From: Burkholderiales bacterium
Lineage (GTDB): Bacteria; Pseudomonadota; Gammaproteobacteria; Burkholderiales; Casimicrobiaceae
Assembly: GCA_031277445.1 (NCBI GenBank)
Contig: JAITMH010000165.1
Span: forward strand, 1 to 5,353
DNA: 5,353 bases
Direction: 5' to 3'
Shown: one piece after another, positions 1-5,353 of the stretch
Position numbering within the stretch: the stretch's first letter is position 1
How the letters are laid out: each line of letters begins with the position of its first letter
Notes under the pieces: model-generated
What the model was told of the DNA's origin: nothing
What the model saw: only the letters and a program-made list of their open reading frames with translations
The model's database searches: none
Position numbers and translations under genes: made by a program

Positions 1-1408
1 CGGCTATCGCGTCGGGTTGTACATGTCGCCGCATTTGCTGTGCTACAACGAGCGGGTGCGCCTTAATGGTGTTGACGCCAGCGACGCGGCGCTGTGCGAA
101 GCGTTTGCGGCGGTGGAGACGGAGCGGATGGGAAAAGTAGCGGGCGGGATTTCGATTCAAGCGCCGTCACCTTTTTTCCTTCTTTTTCGCGGGGGAGGGT
201 GCCCTGACAAACCCACGCCCGTCTTCGACGCGCACCCCCTTTCAAAAGGGGGCAGGCGCGGCATGCCCGAAGCGTCGGAGATTCCTCTCACTTATTTTGA
301 ATTCGGAACTTTGGCGGCGTTCTGGCTGTTCGCACGTGCGCCGCTCGATGCCTGGGTGCTGGAAGTCGGTCTTGGCGGACGGCTTGATGCGGTGAATGTG
401 GTGGATGCCGATGTTGCCGTGGTGACCGCCGTCGATATTGATCACACCGAATATTTGGGTACTGACCGCGAAGCCATCGGCTACGAAAAAGCCGGAATCG
501 CCAGACGCGGGCGTCCGCTGATTTGCGGGGATGCCGACCCGCCGGAAAGCCTGCGCCGCGAAGTCGCGGCAATCGGAGCGCGGGCGCAATACCTTGGTGT
601 CGATTTCGGCGTGGAAAAAAGGGATGACGCACAATGGCGTTATTGGTGGCGGGAGAGTAAAAGCCCTCTCTTTCAAGAGGCTGCCGCAAAAGCCCCTATT
701 TCTCTCCTTCCCCCGCTTGCGGGGGAAGGCCGGGATGGGGGGAATCGTAGTCAAATCAATCTATTGTGTGCAGACTTGCCCCCTCCCCAACCCTCCCCCG
801 CAAGCGGGGGAGGGGGTTTCGCAAAGGGGGCAAGGCGCGAACGACTTTACCCGTCGCCGGTATTGGCCGGGGAGCATCAATACGGCAATGCGGCGGTAGC
901 GATTGCGGCGCTGGATTGCGTGAGCGACCGTTTGCCGCTTTCCGACGCGGTTAAGGCGCAGGGCTTGCGCGACGTGCGCCTGGCCGGGCGGCTGCAAATC
1001 GTGCGCCAGCAACCGTTCATCCTGTGCGATGTCGCGCACAATCCGCATGCCGCACGGGCGTTGGCCGCGTATCTTCGGGCGCAACCGCAGCGGTTTTCGC
1101 GGTCGGTCGCCTTGCTCGGCATGCTGGCCGACAAGGACGCGACCGGCGTGATTGCCGACGTGCGCGATGTGTTCGACGACTGGTGGGTCGCGCCGCTGCC
1201 GGGGCCGCGTGGTGGCAAGACCTCCCGCCTGATCGACGCGTTGTCAGCCAACGGAATCGCGGCGGCGCACATCCGGGTTTTCGACAGCGTGACGGCGGCG
1301 TGCGCGTATGGCGCGTCATCATTGGCCGGGACTGATAGAATGGCTGTGTTCGGTTCGTTTTTGACCGTCAGTGAAGCGTTGTCGTATTATCCTGAAAACC
1401 GCAGTTGA
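1..1408 (+). CDS. folC: Bifunctional folylpolyglutamate synthase/dihydrofolate synthase FolC, 5'-truncated by window edge, with two repeat-derived in-frame insertions
   Basis: Cytoplasmic ATP-dependent ligase that adds glutamate to dihydropteroate and to folates. The reading frame is open from base 2, so the gene enters from the left. The visible start GYRVGLYMSPHLLCYNERVR is the family segment just after the ATP-binding P-loop, so roughly 50-60 N-terminal residues are missing. A TTG at 17 is in frame but is internal sequence, not the start. Family motifs follow in order: LTYFEFGTLAAFWLFA (about 291-338), LEVGLGGRLDAVN (about 359-397), EKAGI (about 485-499), HQYGNAA (about 875-895), DVAHNPHAA (about 1028-1054), LLGMLADKD and the near C-terminal VFGSFLTVSEAL. 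About 464 residues are visible, against about 420 for a whole typical FolC; the excess lies in two low-complexity stretches near 131-277 and 652-838. The last seven codons and the stop lie in an inverted-repeat arm. The motifs suggest it is functional. Confidence 0.95.
   Translation, partial: GYRVGLYMSPHLLCYNERVRLNGVDASDAALCEAFAAVETERMGKVAGGISIQAPSPFFLLFRGGGCPDKPTPVFDAHPLSKGGRRGMPEASEIPLTYFEFGTLAAFWLFARAPLDAWVLEVGLGGRLDAVNVVDADVAVVTAVDIDHTEYLGTDREAIGYEKAGIARRGRPLICGDADPPESLRREVAAIGARAQYLGVDFGVEKRDDAQWRYWWRESKSPLFQEAAAKAPISLLPPLAGEGRDGGNRSQINLLCADLPPPQPSPASGGGGFAKGARRERLYPSPVLAGEHQYGNAAVAIAALDCVSDRLPLSDAVKAQGLRDVRLAGRLQIVRQQPFILCDVAHNPHAARALAAYLRAQPQRFSRSVALLGMLADKDATGVIADVRDVFDDWWVAPLPGPRGGKTSRLIDALSANGIAAAHIRVFDSVTAACAYGASSLAGTDRMAVFGSFLTVSEALSYYPENRS
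131..277 (+). repeat. In-frame repeat-derived insertion 1 in folC
   Basis: About 49 codons separate AFAAVETERM from EIPLTYFEFG. In family members as I know them, these two blocks are joined by only a few residues. The inserted peptide (for example APSPFFLLFRGGG and HPLSKGGRRG) resembles no FolC sequence I recognise. The DNA contains a perfect 8-bp inverted repeat, CCCCCTTT at 235-242 and AAAGGGGG at 245-252, around a 2-base loop, and a pyrimidine-rich stretch at 170-187. The edges are estimated from protein conservation and could shift by several codons. The reading frame is preserved throughout. Confidence 0.7.
235..252. repeat. Short palindrome CCCCCTTT-ca-AAAGGGGG
   Basis: Perfect 8-bp arms with a 2-base centre, inside folC insertion 1. 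Its C-run/G-run build is like the palindromes at 706-729, 791-814 and 4876-4896, but with a different centre, so it may belong to a separate subfamily. Confidence 0.75.
706..729. repeat. REP-like palindrome A in folC
   Basis: Arms CCTTCCCCCGC (706-716) and GCGGGGGAAGG (719-729) are perfect reverse complements around a TT centre. The flank 722-740 continues as a G-rich stretch that matches the reverse complement of 4865-4883 at 16 of 19 bases, with only transition differences, linking it to the spacer repeat. Confidence 0.85.
775..834. repeat. Nested REP-like palindrome B in folC
   Basis: The inner arms are CCCTCCCCCGC (791-801) and GCGGGGGAGGG (804-814) around AA. The outer arms are CTTGCCCCCT (775-784) and AGGGGGCAAG (825-834). 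All are perfect, so the 60-base unit folds into a two-step hairpin. It differs from palindrome A mainly at the centre (AA against TT) and one arm position. It lies wholly inside the folC reading frame. Confidence 0.85.
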
Positions 1409-1508
1409 CCGCTTGTAAATGTATGGAAAACCGCATGGTGTGGCTTTGAGGGCTTTTGCGCCATTCACCCATTGGGTGAGCACGTCCAACTGCGGTTTTC
1501 AGGATAAT
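1386..1508. mobile_element. 123-bp element with perfect 22-bp terminal inverted repeats (MITE-like candidate)
   Basis: Bases 1386-1407 are the exact reverse complement of 1487-1508, with core CCTGAAAACCGCAGTTG on the left and CAACTGCGGTTTTCAGG on the right. The 79-base interior has a second copy of GAAAACCGCA (1426-1435, also at 1394-1403) and a small palindrome, TCACCCA at 1465-1471 against TGGGTGA at 1473-1479. No convincing coding sequence lies inside. Size and termini fit a non-autonomous transposon derivative. No clean target-site duplication is visible (flanks GTCGT and GCCGT are similar but not identical), so mobility is inferred. The long stem could also act as an RNA hairpin at the end of folC. 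Confidence 0.65.
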
Positions 1509-1586
1509 GCCGTATCGTCGTAATCGTGTAATAAACGCGCAAACAAGGGTCATCAACATAAGTAATTTTTCATCGACAGGTTCGCA

Positions 1587-2168
1587 ATGAAAGACGACAA
1601 TCTTCAGGAAATGGCGCTCATTGATGAGATGAAGCGACGCAATCGGCGGCGTCTGGTGGGCGCTGTTGTGTTGGCAGTGTGTGCGGTGATTTTTGTGCCG
1701 ATGTTGCTCGAAAAAGAACCGGCGCCGCTGGGAGACAATGTAGAAATTTTAATCCCGCCGGTTGTCGGAACGACTTTGCCGGACACTGCGCCGCCAGTGA
1801 CGGAACCTGTTGCGCCGCCGGAAGCGGCGCCGGCAGAACCCCCGAAGGAAACACCCAAGGAAACACCGAAAGAGACACCTAAGGAAGTTCCGAAAGCGGC
1901 ACCGAAAAAATTGCCGTCAACGGTAGCCTTTGCCAAGGGAACTTATTCGGTGCAATTGGCGGCTTTTACCGACGACAAAGGCGCCAACGCCATGGTGAAC
2001 CGGATCAAGCGCGCCGGTTATCCCGCGTACAACGAGCCGACCGATACGACACGTGGCATGGCCTGGCGGGTGCGGGTCGGCCCGTACAAAACCCGCGAAG
2101 ACGCGGCGGTTGTGCGTGATCGCCTGAAGAAGGACAGCTACGACGGTATGATCGTGCCTGCCCGCTGA
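1587..2168 (+). CDS. dedD: DedD-like SPOR-domain cell-division protein
   Basis: A 193-residue bitopic inner-membrane protein. Residues 1-22 are short and cytoplasmic with a basic cluster (KRRNRRR). Residues 23-41 form one transmembrane helix, followed by a Pro/Ala/Glu/Lys-rich periplasmic linker. A C-terminal SPOR domain (about 118-192) carries the usual YSVQLAAF start and WRVRVGPYKTREDA core. SPOR domains bind denuded septal glycan strands, so a role at the division septum is likely. Residues 86-101 are a tandem tetrapeptide repeat (PKET three times, then PKEV). ATG 1587 is chosen because it gives the normal cytoplasmic tail; the ribosome site is weak (ACAGG at 1576-1580). The gene lies 178 bases after folC, a gap mostly taken up by the inverted-repeat element, and 6 bases before cvpA. 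The folC-dedD-cvpA-purF order supports the name; the SPOR assignment itself is firm. Confidence 0.9.
   Translation: MKDDNLQEMALIDEMKRRNRRRLVGAVVLAVCAVIFVPMLLEKEPAPLGDNVEILIPPVVGTTLPDTAPPVTEPVAPPEAAPAEPPKETPKETPKETPKEVPKAAPKKLPSTVAFAKGTYSVQLAAFTDDKGANAMVNRIKRAGYPAYNEPTDTTRGMAWRVRVGPYKTREDAAVVRDRLKKDSYDGMIVPAR
1842..1889 (+). repeat. Tandem 12-bp coding repeat (PKET/PKEV) in the dedD linker
   Basis: Four consecutive 12-base units (1842-1853, 1854-1865, 1866-1877, 1878-1889) encode PKET, PKET, PKET and PKEV, followed by decayed PKAA and PKK. Codons vary between units (CCG/CCC/CCT, AAG/AAA, GAA/GAG), so the repeat is not a fresh duplication. It sits in the flexible linker between the membrane helix and the SPOR domain. 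Confidence 0.9.
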
Positions 2169-2174
2169 TATCCA

Positions 2175-2693
2175 ATGTCGCAGACGCCCGAATGGTTCGT
2201 GCTGGACATCGTGATCGTGTTAACGATCGTGGTTTCGTCGGTGTTTGCGGCCTGGCACGGCATCATTCGGACGCTGTTCGGTTTGCTGGCGTGCGTTCTG
2301 GCGTTGGCGGCAGCGTTGCTGTTCACCGCGCAAATAGCGGCGATCATCCCGTTCCTGAAAAACTATCCGCTGCTATCGACGCTGGTGTCGTTCGTGCTGA
2401 TCTTCGTCGGTGTGTTGTTAGCGGTGGGGATACCGGGCGGACTCCTGCATCGTTTGTTGCGTCGCTCCGGCATGGGGTTTGTTGATCGCGGTGTGGGCTT
2501 TTTTTTCGGGGTTGTGCGCGGCGTTGTGATGGTGCTGGCAGTGTTGTGGGTGGTAGAACTTGTGCCCGGTTTCAAGGTGGCGATCGAGGAAGAGCCCTCG
2601 CATTTGCGACCGCTTTTCAGTCAAGCGATTGAAGCGATGCGTCCCTGGTTTTTGGGGATGGAGTGGCCCTCGTTGCCGGGTGAAAACATATAA
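2175..2693 (+). CDS. cvpA: CvpA family inner-membrane protein
   Basis: A 172-residue integral membrane protein, close to the usual family length of about 160-170. Four hydrophobic segments are visible at about residues 8-25, 33-50, 66-86 and 107-128. The signature region GMGFVDRGVGFFFGVVRG (about 99-116) between helices 3 and 4 is typical of CvpA. In Escherichia coli the gene is needed for colicin V production and sits upstream of purF; its molecular activity is unsettled. The start ATG follows the dedD stop by 6 bases with no good Shine-Dalgarno sequence, which suggests translational coupling to dedD. The stop is 18 bases before purF. An eight-T run (2499-2506) encodes the Phe cluster. No PurR-type operator was recognised upstream. 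Confidence 0.92.
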   Translation: MSQTPEWFVLDIVIVLTIVVSSVFAAWHGIIRTLFGLLACVLALAAALLFTAQIAAIIPFLKNYPLLSTLVSFVLIFVGVLLAVGIPGGLLHRLLRRSGMGFVDRGVGFFFGVVRGVVMVLAVLWVVELVPGFKVAIEEEPSHLRPLFSQAIEAMRPWFLGMEWPSLPGENI

Positions 2694-2697
2694 ACAA

Positions 2698-2708
2698 AAG
2701 GTGGTGAT
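2698..2708 (+). promoter_or_regulatory. Strong ribosome-binding site of purF
   Basis: AAGGTGGTGAT matches the full anti-Shine-Dalgarno complement AAGGAGGTGAT at 10 of 11 positions, with 7 bases between its GGTGG core and ATG 2712. It is much stronger than the sites before dedD, cvpA or rraA. It fixes the start so that the catalytic Cys directly follows Met. Confidence 0.85.
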
Positions 2709-2711
2709 GTT

Positions 2712-4208
2712 ATGTGCGGAATAGTGGGGGTGGTAACGTATTCGCCGGTCAATCAAACGTTGTACGATGCGTTGCTGTTATTGCAACATCGCGGTCAGGA
2801 CTCCGCCGGTATCGTCACCGAAGAAGCGTCGTATTTATACACGCACAAAGCGCCGGGGCTGGTGCAAAATGTATTTCATACGCGACACATGCGCGAATTG
2901 CGCGGCAACATGGGCATCGGCCACTGCCGTTATCCAACGGCGGGAAGTTCGTTCAGCGAACAGGAAGCGCAACCGTTTTATGTCAACGCGCCGTTCGGAA
3001 TCGCGCTGGGACATAACGGCAATCTGACCAACAGCGAAGAATTGCGGCGAACGTTGTTCAAGACCGGCATGCGTCACATTAACACGAACAGCGACAGCGA
3101 AATTTTGTTGAACGTGCTGGCGCTGGAACTTGAACGCGCCGTCCGCGACAACGAAACATTCAACGCGCAGGCAGTCTTTACCGCGATGGACGCGGTGCAC
3201 CGGCGCTGTCGCGGCGCTTACGCAGCGGTGGCGCTGGTCGCAGGGCAGGGACTGATCGCATTTCGTGACCCCTACGGTATTCGACCATTGATTGTCGGGC
3301 GGCAGGAAACGCCGGAAGGGACGGCCTGGATGGTGGCATCCGAATCGGTGGCGCTGGAAGCGTTGGGATTCAAAGTCGTCCGCGACGTGACGCCCGGTGA
3401 AACCTTGTTCATTTCGAGCGACGGACAATTTTTTTCACAGACCTTCGACGGGCCGACGCGATTGGCGCCGTGCATCTTCGAATACGTTTATCTGGCGCGT
3501 CCCGATTCGACACTCGACGGCGCACTGATTTACGACACCCGCGTTCGCATGGGCGCAAAACTCGCCGAAAAAATTCGCAGCCTTCCGGAACTGAACGACA
3601 TCGACGTGGTGATTCCGATTCCCGATTCCAGTCGGCCATCAGCGATGGAATTGGCGCGCAAGTTGAAAGTTCCTTACCGTGAAGGCTTCGTCAAAAACCG
3701 TTATATCGGGCGCACCTTCATCATGCCCGGGCAGGCGTTGCGTAAAAAGAGCGTGCGGCAAAAACTGAATCCGGTCGGCGTCGAATTTAAAAACAAAGTC
3801 GTGTTGCTGGTGGACGACTCGATTGTGCGCGGCACGACATCGAAAGAAATTGTGCAAATGGCGCGTGATGCCGGCGCCCGTAAAGTGTATTTCGCTTCGG
3901 CCAGTCCGTCGGTGCGCCATTCGAACGTTTACGGTATCGACATGCCGAGCCAGACGGAACTGGTGGCCCATCAACACAGCGACAACGAAGTCGCGGGCGT
4001 GATCGGCGCCGACGCGCTGATCTATCAGGAGATGCAGGCGCTCGAAGACGCCGTGCGCGAATCAGCGCCGGCGCTCACCGAATTTGAAACCTCATGTTTC
4101 ACCGGCCATTACGTGACCGGCGACATCGACGCGGCGTACCTGGCGAAGCGGGCGCAGGGACAGGTCGATGCGGTGAAGCAGAAAAGTTTGATAGAAGACG
4201 TCATTTGA
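2712..4208 (+). CDS. purF: Amidophosphoribosyltransferase PurF
   Basis: Catalyses the first committed step of de novo purine synthesis: PRPP plus glutamine gives 5-phosphoribosylamine. It has 498 residues, near the E. coli length of about 505. The N-terminal Ntn-type glutaminase domain starts MCGIVGVV, so removal of Met exposes the nucleophile Cys2. There is no propeptide, and I see no cysteine set suggesting the Fe-S type found in Bacillus. Further glutaminase motifs are [10 protein letters not shown] (25-34), GHCRYPTAG (70-78), GHNGNLTNS (100-108) and NTNSDSE (124-130). The C-terminal phosphoribosyltransferase domain has the PRPP loop [14 protein letters not shown] (364-377). Conserved stretches [12 protein letters not shown] and [13 protein letters not shown] are present. 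It follows cvpA by 18 bases behind a strong ribosome site and is probably the last biosynthetic gene of the dedD-cvpA-purF unit. No frameshift or missing catalytic residue is seen. Confidence 0.98.
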   Translation: MCGIVGVVTYSPVNQTLYDALLLLQHRGQDSAGIVTEEASYLYTHKAPGLVQNVFHTRHMRELRGNMGIGHCRYPTAGSSFSEQEAQPFYVNAPFGIALGHNGNLTNSEELRRTLFKTGMRHINTNSDSEILLNVLALELERAVRDNETFNAQAVFTAMDAVHRRCRGAYAAVALVAGQGLIAFRDPYGIRPLIVGRQETPEGTAWMVASESVALEALGFKVVRDVTPGETLFISSDGQFFSQTFDGPTRLAPCIFEYVYLARPDSTLDGALIYDTRVRMGAKLAEKIRSLPELNDIDVVIPIPDSSRPSAMELARKLKVPYREGFVKNRYIGRTFIMPGQALRKKSVRQKLNPVGVEFKNKVVLLVDDSIVRGTTSKEIVQMARDAGARKVYFASASPSVRHSNVYGIDMPSQTELVAHQHSDNEVAGVIGADALIYQEMQALEDAVRESAPALTEFETSCFTGHYVTGDIDAAYLAKRAQGQVDAVKQKSLIEDVI

Positions 4209-4242
4209 ACCGAAAACACATTAAGCAACTTTGAGATACAAG

Positions 4243-4734
4243 ATGTCACTAAAAACCACCGATCTTTGCGACCAGTTTGAAAACGTTCCCGATGTTTCGC
4301 TCCAAGTCGTTGCGCCGATGTTCAAATGCTTCGGCAAGAAACGGGCTTTCTCCGGGAAGATCGTGACGCTGAAAATTTTTGAAGACAATTCGCTGGTTCG
4401 TGAAGCGTTAAACGAAAACGGGGACGGACAGGTTCTGGTCGTCGATGGCGGCGGCTCCATGCGCTGCGCCCTGCTCGGCGATCAGTTGGGCATTCTGGCC
4501 GAGAAAAATGGCTGGCAGGGTGTTGTCGTTTATGGTTGCATCCGCGACAGCGCCGACATTGACCAACTCGACATCGGTGTGCGTGCGCTCGACACGCACC
4601 CGAAAAAAAGCGTCAAAAAAGGAATCGGCGAAAAAAATAGTGTTGTTAATTTTGGCGGCGTCACGTTTACGCCGGGGCATTGGTTGTGCGCCGACGCGGA
4701 CGGGGTTATTGTGGCTTCGTGGGCGCTGGCTTGA
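4243..4734 (+). CDS. rraA: RraA family protein, putative 4-hydroxy-4-methyl-2-oxoglutarate aldolase / RNase E regulator homologue
   Basis: A 163-residue protein of the RraA/MenG-like fold, close to E. coli RraA (161). ATG 4243 ([12 protein letters not shown]) is preferred over an in-frame TTG at 4231 because the family begins near 'K-T-T-D-L-C-D'. Recognisable blocks are [14 protein letters not shown] (36-49), [19 protein letters not shown] (64-82), [13 protein letters not shown] (90-102) and [12 protein letters not shown] (135-146). Asp80 and Arg101-Asp102 fit the D-X20-R-D signature of the class II pyruvate aldolases in this family; as I recall, E. coli RraA, the RNase E inhibitor, has lost the Asp after Arg. 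The aldolase or oxaloacetate decarboxylase activity may therefore be kept. It lies 34 bases after purF and may be cotranscribed. Family membership is firm; the actual substrate or RNase E role is not shown by sequence. Confidence 0.88.
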   Translation: MSLKTTDLCDQFENVPDVSLQVVAPMFKCFGKKRAFSGKIVTLKIFEDNSLVREALNENGDGQVLVVDGGGSMRCALLGDQLGILAEKNGWQGVVVYGCIRDSADIDQLDIGVRALDTHPKKSVKKGIGEKNSVVNFGGVTFTPGHWLCADADGVIVASWALA

Positions 4735-4736
4735 TG

Positions 4737-4820
4737 CGTAGGCTGGGATGGAGCGTAGCGTAATTCCAGCACTTTGGACTCTTGAAGCTGGGATTTCACT
4801 TCGTTTCATCCCAGCCTACG
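4737..4820. repeat. 84-bp near-palindromic dispersed-type repeat after rraA
   Basis: Arms 4737-4770 and 4787-4820 (34 bases each) are reverse complements at 28 of 34 positions around a 16-base spacer. The outer 14 bases (CGTAGGCTGGGATG / CATCCCAGCCTACG) are perfect. It starts two bases after the rraA stop. The layout GTAGG-CTGGGATGGAGCG-TAGCGTAA is like dispersed palindromic repeats I recognise from many proteobacterial genomes, though I cannot give a family name. The transcript could fold into a long hairpin that protects or ends the rraA mRNA; there is no U tract, so it is not called an intrinsic terminator. A short tandem TACGGTTC follows its right edge (4817-4832). Confidence 0.8.
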
Positions 4821-4850
4821 GTTCTACGGTTCTTCGCTCCGCGCAGAATG

Positions 4851-4947
4851 GCAGAGCAACCCATCCCCACCCCAGCCCTCCCCTTGAAGGGGAGGGAGCC
4901 TCCGCGTATCTCCCCGCCTTCGCGGGGGAATGGGTTATGCGCTCTGC
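4851..4947. repeat. REP-like compound palindrome between rraA and panD
   Basis: The outer arms GCAGAGC-AACCCAT (4851-4864) and ATGGGTT-atgc-GCTCTGC (4930-4947) pair fully except for a 4-base bulge (4937-4940). Inside are CCCTCCCCTT (4876-4885) with AAGGGGAGGG (4887-4896), and CCCCGC (4912-4917) with GCGGGG (4922-4927). The left part (4866-4883) matches folC insertion 2 (781-798) at 16 of 18 bases, so it is the same repeat family. The right outer arm covers the panD stop and last codons. With the neighbouring palindrome it fills the spacer between convergent genes; a role in ending transcription from both sides is possible but unproven. Confidence 0.8.
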
Positions 4948-5315
4948 ACCGGAATGTGATGCTCTTGTCGAACGATGCGGTTTTGTGAATCGACGTAAAC
5001 CAACGCCGGTTTGTGTTGCGCCGATTCGGTTTCATTGTAGTCGGCAAACGTGGCAATGATCAGAATATCTCCCGGCGCAACACGGCGTGCGGCAGAACCG
5101 TTCACGGAAACGATGCCGGAGGCGCGTTCGGCACGAAGCGCATAAGTGGTGAAGCGTTCGCCGTTGTTGACGTTCCAAACCTCGACTTTTTCGTATTCGC
5201 GGATATCCGCCGCCTCGAGCAAATCTTCGTCGATAGCGCAGGAACCTTCATAGTGCAACTCGGTGTGGGTTGCCGTCACACGGTGCAGCTTGGATTTCAA
5301 CATCGTTCTTTGCAT
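4935..5315 (-). CDS. panD: Aspartate 1-decarboxylase PanD (pyruvoyl-dependent)
   Basis: Makes beta-alanine from L-aspartate for pantothenate and CoA synthesis; the active form is a cytoplasmic tetramer. It has 126 residues, the same as E. coli PanD. The proenzyme self-cleaves between Gly24 and Ser25 in HYEGSCAID to make the pyruvoyl group. Residues linked to cleavage or substrate binding in E. coli are all in place: Lys9, His11, Arg54, Thr57, Tyr58 and Asn72 (SVNGSAA). The C-terminus IPVQSA matches the family ending. The start at 5315 ([12 protein letters not shown]) is favoured by family length; a second ATG at 5303 is possible. No clear Shine-Dalgarno sequence precedes either. It is convergent with rraA, and its stop lies in the arm of a palindromic repeat. 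Only 38 bases of leader are in the window, so any link to panB or panC cannot be seen. Confidence 0.97.
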   Translation of the reverse strand: MQRTMLKSKLHRVTATHTELHYEGSCAIDEDLLEAADIREYEKVEVWNVNNGERFTTYALRAERASGIVSVNGSAARRVAPGDILIIATFADYNETESAQHKPALVYVDSQNRIVRQEHHIPVQSA

Positions 5316-5353
5316 TGCGTCGTTCGTAAAAAAGGTGTTTGGGAGGGATATTG

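Larger units (their letters stand above)
652..838 (+). repeat. In-frame repeat-derived insertion 2 in folC (two REP-like palindromes)
   Basis: About 60 codons between WRYWWR and the region leading to HQYGNAAVAI, where related FolC proteins have only a short loop as I know the family. The peptide includes LPPLAGEGRDGG and PPPQPSPASGGGG, the sort of Pro/Gly-rich text produced when dispersed C/G-rich bacterial repeats are translated. The DNA holds two perfect 11-bp-arm palindromes (706-729, 791-814), the second nested within an outer 10-bp inverted repeat. Part of it matches the rraA-panD spacer: 781-798 agrees with 4866-4883 at 16 of 18 bases. The edges are approximate. Confidence 0.8.

Noticed and set aside
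242..754. 170-residue open frame on the minus strand inside folC
   Set aside because: It is antisense to clear FolC motifs, its peptide resembles no family, and part of it is translated repeat. It is a shadow frame.
1..1408. folC as a pseudogene because of its insertions
   Set aside because: The frame stays open across both inserts and the catalytic-region motifs after each are intact, so a functional enlarged protein is the simpler reading. The missing N-terminus is due to the window edge.
1368..1559. 63-residue minus-strand open frame over the inverted-repeat element
   Set aside because: It spans both inverted-repeat arms and shows no domain; no evidence that the element encodes a protein.
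1509..2174. PurR-type operator upstream of cvpA-purF, as in E. coli
   Set aside because: No good match to the 16-base PurR palindrome was found by eye in the dedD leader or before cvpA.
2835..3428. 197-residue open frame on the minus strand inside purF
   Set aside because: It lies opposite strongly conserved PurF sequence and has no recognisable domain or ribosome site; a shadow of a GC-rich gene.
4735..4934. CRISPR array or intrinsic terminators in the spacer
   Set aside because: The repeats are palindromes of two kinds, not regular direct repeats with spacers, and the hairpins lack a following T-run on either strand.
4748..5059. 103-residue plus-strand open frame across the rraA-panD spacer
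   Set aside because: It is made of translated palindromic repeats and then runs antisense into panD; the peptide text (HPHPSPPLEGEGA) is typical of repeat translation, not a gene.

Overview
The window reads as chromosome from a betaproteobacterium, or a close relative on the gamma side. The basis is the collinear block folC - dedD - cvpA - purF, the betaproteobacterial look of the proteins (SPOR protein, PurF without propeptide, 126-residue PanD) and moderately GC-rich coding sequence. The genus cannot be fixed from this window.

Layout: (1) 1-1408, folC, plus strand, cut at its 5' end by the window edge and carrying two in-frame stretches of foreign-looking, repeat-derived sequence. (2) 1386-1508, a 123-bp element with perfect 22-bp terminal inverted repeats; it overlaps the folC 3' end and supplies its last codons and stop. 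(3) 1587-2168, dedD-like SPOR protein; 2175-2693, cvpA; 2712-4208, purF; all plus strand and closely spaced. (4) 4243-4734, an RraA-family gene, plus strand. (5) 4735-4934, a 200-bp spacer between convergent genes, almost wholly filled by two palindromic repeat elements. (6) 4935-5315, panD, minus strand, complete. The last 38 bases hold only the panD leader.

The genes serve ordinary metabolism and division: folate polyglutamylation (FolC), septal peptidoglycan binding (DedD), an inner-membrane protein long linked to purF (CvpA), the first committed step of purine synthesis (PurF), an RraA-fold protein that keeps an aldolase motif, and beta-alanine synthesis for pantothenate and CoA (PanD). 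FolC and PurF are linked through one-carbon supply for purines.

No defence system, phage or new multi-gene system is visible. The unusual part is the repeat load. A C-rich/G-rich palindromic repeat family occurs in the rraA-panD spacer and again inside folC, where it is translated. A separate small inverted-repeat element has rewritten the folC C-terminus. Together they make folC a case of an essential-type enzyme that has absorbed roughly 110 extra residues of repeat origin while staying open and keeping its conserved motifs.
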